Shown here: in pieces, positions 59,188-64,000 of the stretch | How positions within the stretch are numbered: the first letter of the stretch is position 1 | Layout: each line of letters starts with the position of its first letter | From: Streptomyces fradiae | Lineage (GTDB): Bacteria; Actinomycetota; Actinomycetes; Streptomycetales; Streptomycetaceae | Direction of reading: 5' to 3' | DNA: 64,000 nt | NCBI RefSeq assembly: GCF_041270065.1 | Contig: NZ_CP065958.1 | Coordinates: 6,882,001 to 6,946,000 of the forward strand | The notes under the pieces: model-generated | Told to the model about the DNA's origin: nothing | The model's input: the letters and a program-made list of their open reading frames with translations, nothing else | The model's database searches: none | Position numbers and translations under genes: made by a program

Positions 59188-60390
59188 GTGACCGGCACTG
59201 GCTCCGACCCCTCGCTGCGGGCACGGCTGCGCGCGCTGCGCCCCGCGGCCTTCGGCGCCGACCCGAGCGGAGAGCGGCTGGAGCGCATCCGCCGCTCCCC
59301 GAACTTCGCCGACGGGGTCTTCCGGAACCCGGAGCAGGCCCGGCACCGGCCGTCCGGCTCGACGATCGAGTTCGCCAAGGTCTACTTCGAGAAGGAGGCG
59401 CGGGCGCGCCGGGCCCCCACCGGCCACATCCCCGTGCACCCGACCACCGTCGCCGACCTGGCCAAGCCGCCGGCGAGCGGGCTCCGGCTCACCTGGATGG
59501 GCCACTCCAGCGTCCTCGCCGAGATCGACGGGCGCCGGGTGCTCTTCGACCCGGTCTGGGGCGAGCGCTGCTCGCCCTTCGCCTTCGTCGGACCCAAGCG
59601 GCTGCACCCGGTGCCCGCGCCGCTGGCCGCGCTCGGCCCGGTCGACGTCGTGGTGATCTCCCACGACCACTACGACCACCTCGACCTGCCGACGATCAAG
59701 GCCCTGGCGACCACCGACACTCTCTTCGCGGCGCCGCTCGGCGTCGGCGCCCACCTGGAGCACTGGGGCGTGCGCCCCTCCCGGCTGCGCGAGCTGGACT
59801 GGAACGAGTCGACCGAGGTCGGCGACCTGCGGCTGACCGCCACCCCGGCCCGCCACTTCTGCGGCCGCGGCCTGCGCAACCAGCAGCACACCCTGTGGGC
59901 CTCGTGGGTCGCCGAGGGCCCGGAGCACCGGATCTACCACAGCGGCGACACCGGCTACTTCTCCGGCTTCCAGGAGATCGGCGCCGCCCACGGGCCCTTC
60001 GACGCCACCATGATCCAGATCGGTGCCTACTCCGAGTACTGGCCCGACATCCACATGACCCCGGCCGAGGGCCTGCGGGCCCACCTCGACCTCCAGGGCG
60101 GCAGCCCGCACGGCGTGCTGCTGCCCATCCACTGGGGCACCTTCAACCTGGCCCCGCACCCGTGGGCCGAGCCGGGGGAGTGGACCAAGGACGCCGCCGA
60201 TGAGGCGGGCCAGAGCGTCGCCCTGCCCCGCCCGGGCCAGCCCTTCGAGCCGTCCGGCAAGGTGCCCGCCGACCGCTGGTGGGGCGGCATCGCCCACCCG
60301 GTGCCCCGCCATTGGAGCCGCGGCTCCGCCCCGCAGACCCCGGCTGCCGAGGGCCGCAGCGGAGAACTGGACCTCGCGGCCGAGCGCTGA
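59188..60390 (+). CDS. metallo-beta-lactamase-fold hydrolase (NAPE-PLD/RomA-like)
   Basis: 400 residues; GTG start with SD AGGAGG. Zinc motif VVISHDHYDHLD (His159, His161, Asp163, His164), LTWMGHSSVLAEIDGRRVLFDPVW before it, TPARHFCGRGLRN, GDTGYFSGFQEIG and IHWGTFNLAPHPW after it: the layout of NAPE-phospholipase-D-like and UlaG-like enzymes. No signal peptide, so cytoplasmic or membrane-peripheral; it may hydrolyse a phospholipid or lactone. A terminator-like hairpin follows. Confidence 0.9.
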   Translation: MTGTGSDPSLRARLRALRPAAFGADPSGERLERIRRSPNFADGVFRNPEQARHRPSGSTIEFAKVYFEKEARARRAPTGHIPVHPTTVADLAKPPASGLRLTWMGHSSVLAEIDGRRVLFDPVWGERCSPFAFVGPKRLHPVPAPLAALGPVDVVVISHDHYDHLDLPTIKALATTDTLFAAPLGVGAHLEHWGVRPSRLRELDWNESTEVGDLRLTATPARHFCGRGLRNQQHTLWASWVAEGPEHRIYHSGDTGYFSGFQEIGAAHGPFDATMIQIGAYSEYWPDIHMTPAEGLRAHLDLQGGSPHGVLLPIHWGTFNLAPHPWAEPGEWTKDAADEAGQSVALPRPGQPFEPSGKVPADRWWGGIAHPVPRHWSRGSAPQTPAAEGRSGELDLAAER

Positions 60391-60454
60391 CTCGGCCGCG
60401 CCCGTGGGGCGGGACGCGAAGATCGCGTAGAAAGCGAAGGATGCGATAGCGAAT

Positions 60455-60483
60455 ACGGACCGGGCCCGTCCGGCCCGGTCCGT
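60455..60483 (+). terminator. perfect 12-bp hairpin terminator
   Basis: ACGGACCGGGCC and its complement around a 5-nt loop, 64 nt after the MBL-fold gene. Confidence 0.75.
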
Positions 60484-60921
60484 GCCCGGCGGCGGCGAGA
60501 ACCGGCCGGTAGGGGTGCGCTCCGAGGTGGTCACGCAGAGGGGTCGCGCGCTCACGTGGCGGATTCCGGTCCGGTGGATGGTACGGGGAGGGCGTGGTCC
60601 CTCGGGCCTCTCCGGGCCTTCGGGGCGGGCCCAGCGGTGGCCCCGCCTGACCCCGGGTCTGCTTCCGGTCCGGTTCCGGTCCGTTTTCACGGAGCCTCGA
60701 ACGGCGAGTTTCGGCCAATCATTCCCGGCCGATGGTGCGGGGGCGATACCAGAGCGGGGCGGTCTACGGGTAAGTTTGCCAACTGCGCACCGCACGTGAA
60801 CGGTTGACGACTATCGTGGCAGCTTGGTGATCATCGGTAGGCTCAACTCACTCACGTCACACCTCCCCCCGTAGTGCACCCCCGTCGTACGCCGATTCCT
60901 GGGCACGTACCAAGGACACTC
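60484..60921 (+). other. 438-nt intergenic region before the conservon
   Basis: No gene is supported here. It holds short direct repeats of TTCCGGTCCGG (about 60663-60681), a TTGACG at 60804-60809 and a TAGGCT at 60838-60843 that may belong to cvnA promoters, although they are too far apart to form one promoter. Confidence 0.4.
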
Positions 60922-62859
60922 ATGTCTCAACTTCGCGCACCCGCCGCGCGTTCCGAACGCCGCGAGGGCGGGCGGCACGGCCGGTCAGGCGCCCGCACGC
61001 CCGCCGGGCCGACCGGCGCCGGCACCGATCCGACCCCGGCGCCGTCCCCCGCGCCGCTCCCGACCGAGGCACGCATACGCTCCCAACTCCTGCGTACGTC
61101 CGTGCTTCCGGCGGTTGCCGTCGCCCTCGGCGGCGCCGCGGCCGAGCTGTTCACCATCCGCACCACCGGCGCCGAGGCCGGCCCCGGCCTGTGGGCCGCG
61201 CTCACCGGAGCCGCGGCCATCACCGTCGCCTCCGTGAGCGCCGCCGCCATCGGCGCCGACCGGGCCGCCAAGTCGATCCTCGACCGGGCCGGCACCCTGC
61301 GCCAGACCGCCCTCCGCGGCCAGGGCGAACTCCGCACGGTCGTCGAACAGTTGCGCAGGGGCGAGACCCCCGCGGCGCGGCCCGCGCTCCCCGCCGGCAC
61401 CCCCTCCGGCGACGAGTTCGACCGCCTCTCCGACGAACTGACGCGCTCTCACGAAGCCGCCGTGGCCGCCGTGGTGCAGGCCTCGCAGCTCTCCAGCAGC
61501 GTCGGCAACGAGCAGAAGGTCGAGGTCTTCGTGAACCTCGCCCGACGCCTCCAGTCCCTCGTCCACCGCGAGATCCAGCTGCTCGACGAGCTGGAGAACG
61601 AGGTCGAGGACCCCGAGCTGCTCAAGGGCCTCTTCCACGTCGACCACCTCGCCACCCGCATCCGCCGCCACGCCGAGAACCTCGCCGTCCTCGGCGGCGC
61701 CATCGCCCGCCGCCAGTGGTCGAACCCGGTCACCATGACCGAGGTGCTGCGCTCCTCCATCGCCGAGGTCGAGCAGTACCCCCGGGTGAAGCTGGTCCCG
61801 CCGATCGACGGCACCCTGCGCGGCCACGCCGTGGCCGACGTCATCCACCTGCTCGCCGAACTGGTCGAGAACGCCACGCTGTTCTCCGCACCGCACACCA
61901 CCGTGCTGATGCGCGCCCAGTACGTCACCGCCGGCCTCGCCATCGAGGTCGAGGACCGCGGCCTCGGCATGCCCGTGGCCGAGCAGAACAAGATGAACGC
62001 GCTGCTCTCCGACCCCGACCAGGTCAACGTGGCGCATCTGCTCCAGGACGGGCGCATCGGACTCTTCGTGGTCTCCGCGCTCGCCCGGCGGCACGGCATC
62101 GCCGTGCGGCTGCAGTCCAACATCTACGGCGGCGTCCAGGCCGTGCTCGTCCTGCCCCAGGGCCTGCTCGGCGCCGACCCCGAGGGCCTGGCCCGCGGCG
62201 AGGCCGCCCAGGCCCAGGTCGCGCAGGCGCAGGCCGCTCAGGTCCAGGCCGCGCAGTCCGCCCAGGCCCCGATCCCGGCCCCGCAGCACCAGAGCCGGCC
62301 GCAGCCGCAGGCTCAGCCCCACGCCCAGCCCCAGCCTCCGGTCCAGCCCCGGCCCCACGTCCCGGCGGCCCCCGCTCCGGTCCACGCCGGCGCCGGCGCC
62401 CCCGGGGACCACCCGACGGCCCCGCTGGTCATGGACCGCGGCGCCCTCACCACCCCTGCCCCGACCCCGGCGCCGCAGTCCCCCGCGGCGCCCGCGCCCG
62501 TCCCCGTAACGGCGCACGCGCAGTCTCACCTCCCGGCTCCGCATCCCGCCCCGGCCGTCCCGGCCACCCACGCCGCCCCCGCCCCCATGGCGGCCGGCCC
62601 CGCTCACCCCGCTCCGGCGGCCGTGGTCCCCCCGGCCCCGCGCTCCGGAGCGACGGGCAGGCCCGACCTTCCCAAGCGGCGCGCCCAGGAACACCTCGTA
62701 CCGCAGCTGCGCGAGGAGCCCACGGCCCGCCCCAACGAGGAGCCCGCCCTGCACGACCCGGGTCTGATGGCCGCCTTCCAGCGCGGCATCGGACTCGCCG
62801 AATCCCAGCCCGCCCCCCGTGAATCGCTGCGTCCCCCCGGCGACGCGCACAAGGAGTAG
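60922..62859 (+). CDS. cvnA: conservon sensor-kinase-like protein CvnA
   Basis: 645 residues; start at MSQLRAPAARSERREG with CAAGGAC upstream. Pro/Arg-rich N-terminus, two membrane helices about 70-115 (LPAVAVALGGAAAELF, AAITVASVSAAAIGA), a helical region with RRLQSLVHREIQLLDELENE in place of a phospho-accepting His box, an HATPase domain about 300-420 (LLAELVENATLFSAPHTTV, VEDRGLGMPV, GRIGLFVVSALARRHGI), and a C-terminal low-complexity Ala/Gln/Pro tail of about 220 residues. First gene of a four-gene conservon. Confidence 0.92.
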   Translation: MSQLRAPAARSERREGGRHGRSGARTPAGPTGAGTDPTPAPSPAPLPTEARIRSQLLRTSVLPAVAVALGGAAAELFTIRTTGAEAGPGLWAALTGAAAITVASVSAAAIGADRAAKSILDRAGTLRQTALRGQGELRTVVEQLRRGETPAARPALPAGTPSGDEFDRLSDELTRSHEAAVAAVVQASQLSSSVGNEQKVEVFVNLARRLQSLVHREIQLLDELENEVEDPELLKGLFHVDHLATRIRRHAENLAVLGGAIARRQWSNPVTMTEVLRSSIAEVEQYPRVKLVPPIDGTLRGHAVADVIHLLAELVENATLFSAPHTTVLMRAQYVTAGLAIEVEDRGLGMPVAEQNKMNALLSDPDQVNVAHLLQDGRIGLFVVSALARRHGIAVRLQSNIYGGVQAVLVLPQGLLGADPEGLARGEAAQAQVAQAQAAQVQAAQSAQAPIPAPQHQSRPQPQAQPHAQPQPPVQPRPHVPAAPAPVHAGAGAPGDHPTAPLVMDRGALTTPAPTPAPQSPAAPAPVPVTAHAQSHLPAPHPAPAVPATHAAPAPMAAGPAHPAPAAVVPPAPRSGATGRPDLPKRRAQEHLVPQLREEPTARPNEEPALHDPGLMAAFQRGIGLAESQPAPRESLRPPGDAHKE

Positions 62860-62865
62860 ATGTAC

Positions 62866-63300
62866 ATGGCGAGCAATGTGCCGCACGGCCATTCCTCGGA
62901 TCTCGACTGGCTGCTGAGCGGCCTGGTCCAGCGGGTCCCCTACACCCGCAACGCCGTACTGCTCTCCTCCGACGGCCTCGTGAAGTCCGTGCACGGCCTC
63001 GACCCCGACGCGGCCGACCACATGGCCGCGCTGGCCTCCGGCCTCTACTCGCTCGGCCGCAGCGCCGGCGCCCGGTTCGGCGACGGCGGCGAGGTCCGCC
63101 AGGTCGTCGTCGAGCTGGATTCCACCCTGCTCTTCGTCTCCACCGCCGGCTCCGGCACCTGTCTCGCGGTGCTCGCCGGCCGCGAGGCCGACGCCGCCGT
63201 CCTCGGTTACGAGATGGCGATGCTCGTCAAGAGCGTGCGGCCGTATCTGGTCACCCCGGCCAGACAGGCCGCCGGCACGGCGGGCAGTGCGGTCCAGTGA
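62866..63300 (+). CDS. cvnB: conservon roadblock/LC7 protein CvnB
   Basis: 144 residues. Two ATGs follow AAGGAG; the second (62866, MASNVPHGHSSDL) is at the better 9-nt distance. Roadblock/LC7 fold: LDWLLSGLVQRVPYTRNAVLLSSDGL, ADHMAALASGLYSLGRSAG, VVVELDSTLLFVSTAGSGT. It pairs with CvnD as a GTPase-regulating subunit beneath the CvnA membrane protein. Its end overlaps cvnC (GTGA). Confidence 0.93.
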   Translation: MASNVPHGHSSDLDWLLSGLVQRVPYTRNAVLLSSDGLVKSVHGLDPDAADHMAALASGLYSLGRSAGARFGDGGEVRQVVVELDSTLLFVSTAGSGTCLAVLAGREADAAVLGYEMAMLVKSVRPYLVTPARQAAGTAGSAVQ

Positions 63301-63674
63301 CCATCGGGTCCCACCAGGAAGGGCCCTGGCTCGACGACGCGGCCGGCCGGCTGATACGTCCGTACACCGTCAGCGGCGGCCGGACCCAGCCGACCGCCGC
63401 GCTCGACCTGCTCTCGATGGTGATGGCGACCGGCGCCCTGCCGCAGACCCACATGGGTCCCGAGCACAGCCTGGCCCTCGGGCTGTGCGAGGGGCCCACC
63501 TCGGTGGCGGAGATCGCGGCGCACTTACGGCTCCCGGCCGTCGTGACCAAGGTCCTCCTCTCCGATCTCGTGGACTGCGGGGCGCTCACCGCCCGCGCGC
63601 CCCGCTTCCACGCCAATCCAACCGACCGTTCCTTGCTGGAGGCAGTGCTCGATGGCCTACGACAACGGCTCTGA
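63297..63674 (+). CDS. cvnC: conservon DUF742 protein CvnC
   Basis: 125 residues; GTG overlaps the cvnB stop. DUF742: [20 protein letters not shown] near the N-terminus and a winged-helix-like part ([37 protein letters not shown]). A cytoplasmic adaptor of the conservon complex, possibly DNA-binding by fold. cvnD begins inside it, 23 nt before its stop. Confidence 0.92.
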   Translation: MTIGSHQEGPWLDDAAGRLIRPYTVSGGRTQPTAALDLLSMVMATGALPQTHMGPEHSLALGLCEGPTSVAEIAAHLRLPAVVTKVLLSDLVDCGALTARAPRFHANPTDRSLLEAVLDGLRQRL

Positions 63675-64000
63675 GCGCCACGACCGAGGCCACGACCGAG
63701 GCCAAGACCGAGGTCACGAAGGCTTCGCGAGCGACCCCTTCCCCACCGCCCTGAAGATCCTGGTGGCGGGCGGTTTCGGGGTCGGCAAGACCACCTTCGT
63801 GGGCGCGGTCAGCGAGATCGAACCGCTCAGCACGGAGGAGCTGCTCACCTCGGTCAGCGCGGCCACCGACAGCCTGGAGGGCGTGGAGTCCAAGACGACC
63901 ACCACGGTCGCCATGGACTTCGGCCGGATCACCCTCGACGGGCGCAACGTGCTCTACCTGTTCGGCACGCCCGGCCAGGAGCGCTTCTGGTTCATGTGGG
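63652..64000 (+). CDS. cvnD: conservon GTP-binding protein CvnD (3' end outside window)
   Basis: 116 codons visible. ATG at 63652 overlaps cvnC by 23 nt, with GGAGGC upstream. An unusual N-terminus of tandem HDRG units ([15 protein letters not shown]) from a 12-bp DNA repeat is followed by the small-GTPase core: P-loop [10 protein letters not shown], switch I region with [13 protein letters not shown], and G3 [13 protein letters not shown], where Asp of DxxG is Gly as usual in CvnD. Works with CvnA-C in a membrane-associated G-protein-like switch. Confidence 0.9.
   Translation, partial: MAYDNGSERHDRGHDRGQDRGHEGFASDPFPTALKILVAGGFGVGKTTFVGAVSEIEPLSTEELLTSVSAATDSLEGVESKTTTTVAMDFGRITLDGRNVLYLFGTPGQERFWFMW

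Noticed and set aside
60391..60800. Large minus-strand open frames spanning the MBL-fold gene and the following gap
   Set aside because: They are antisense to the clearly real metallo-beta-lactamase-fold gene and show no domain.
1..64000. tRNA/rRNA genes, CRISPR arrays, insertion sequences, phage integration sites
   Set aside because: No tRNA-like cloverleaf, regular spacer-repeat array, transposase or integrase gene, or flanking direct repeats were seen.

Overview
The window is a very GC-rich stretch (third codon positions almost always G or C, frequent GTG/TTG starts, TAGGAT/TAGCAT-type -10 boxes) from an actinomycete. A Streptomyces-type hopanoid cluster, a conservon (cvn) operon, secreted lectin-tagged glycanases and a c-di-AMP riboswitch in front of a LysM/M23 gene together point to Streptomyces or a very close relative. 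No rRNA, tRNA, CRISPR array, insertion sequence or prophage was seen. The content is chromosomal, with several accessory clusters.

Layout. 1-8.6 kb: mostly secreted hydrolases and small regulators: a sphingomyelinase cut by the window edge, an orphan ATP-synthase-b-like protein, an MpaB-type oxygenase, a TetR/GNAT divergent pair, an M1 aminopeptidase with a His-rich tail, and an M14 carboxypeptidase. 8.9-11.7 kb: a three-gene unit of an ABC-F ATPase, a ComB-like phosphatase and a small helical protein. 11.7-18.4 kb: a glucan-degradation island with GH16-lectin diverging from GH30-lectin and GH3. 18.4-28.1 kb: Tex, a GlxA-type regulator with a DJ-1 paralogue, a crotonase-fold protein, an HdeD-like membrane protein, an anti-sigma-type ATPase, isopentenyl-diphosphate isomerase, and a methyltransferase-acetyltransferase fusion preceded by a 23-codon ORF. 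28.1-36.5 kb: a CDF metal exporter, then a tightly overlapping seven-gene operon with two CDP-alcohol phosphotransferase-fold proteins, a nucleotidyltransferase, a glycerol-1-phosphate dehydrogenase, a GT2 and a Wzm/Wzt-like ABC exporter. Its enzymes look like those of an undescribed phosphodiester-linked surface polymer or lipid.

36.6-48.2 kb: the hopanoid operon hpnC-hpnD-(micro-ORF)-hpnE-polyprenyl synthase-shc-hpnG-hpnH-aminotransferase, followed by an XRE-cupin regulator with two tandem palindromic operators and a 49-residue membrane protein. Compared with the S. coelicolor locus as I recall it, the MEP-pathway genes ispG and dxs normally found before the aminotransferase are absent here. 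The genes would carry C15-PP to squalene, hopene, adenosylhopane and aminobacteriohopanetriol.

48.2-64 kb: a CX5R phosphatase; a c-di-AMP riboswitch controlling a LysM/M23 endopeptidase; an SGNH hydrolase; a five-gene, stop-start-overlapping operon of the uncharacterised STM4011-STM4015 families (two radical SAM enzymes, an alkaline-phosphatase-fold hydrolase, an ATP-grasp-like protein and a leucine-rich-repeat protein), which is the best candidate for an undescribed system; a GH43-like secreted protein with an AT-rich dyad at its start; SIMPL and metallo-beta-lactamase-fold proteins; and a conservon cvnA-B-C-D whose last gene runs off the end. Product names come from recognising motifs and family resemblance by eye. 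No database search was run.
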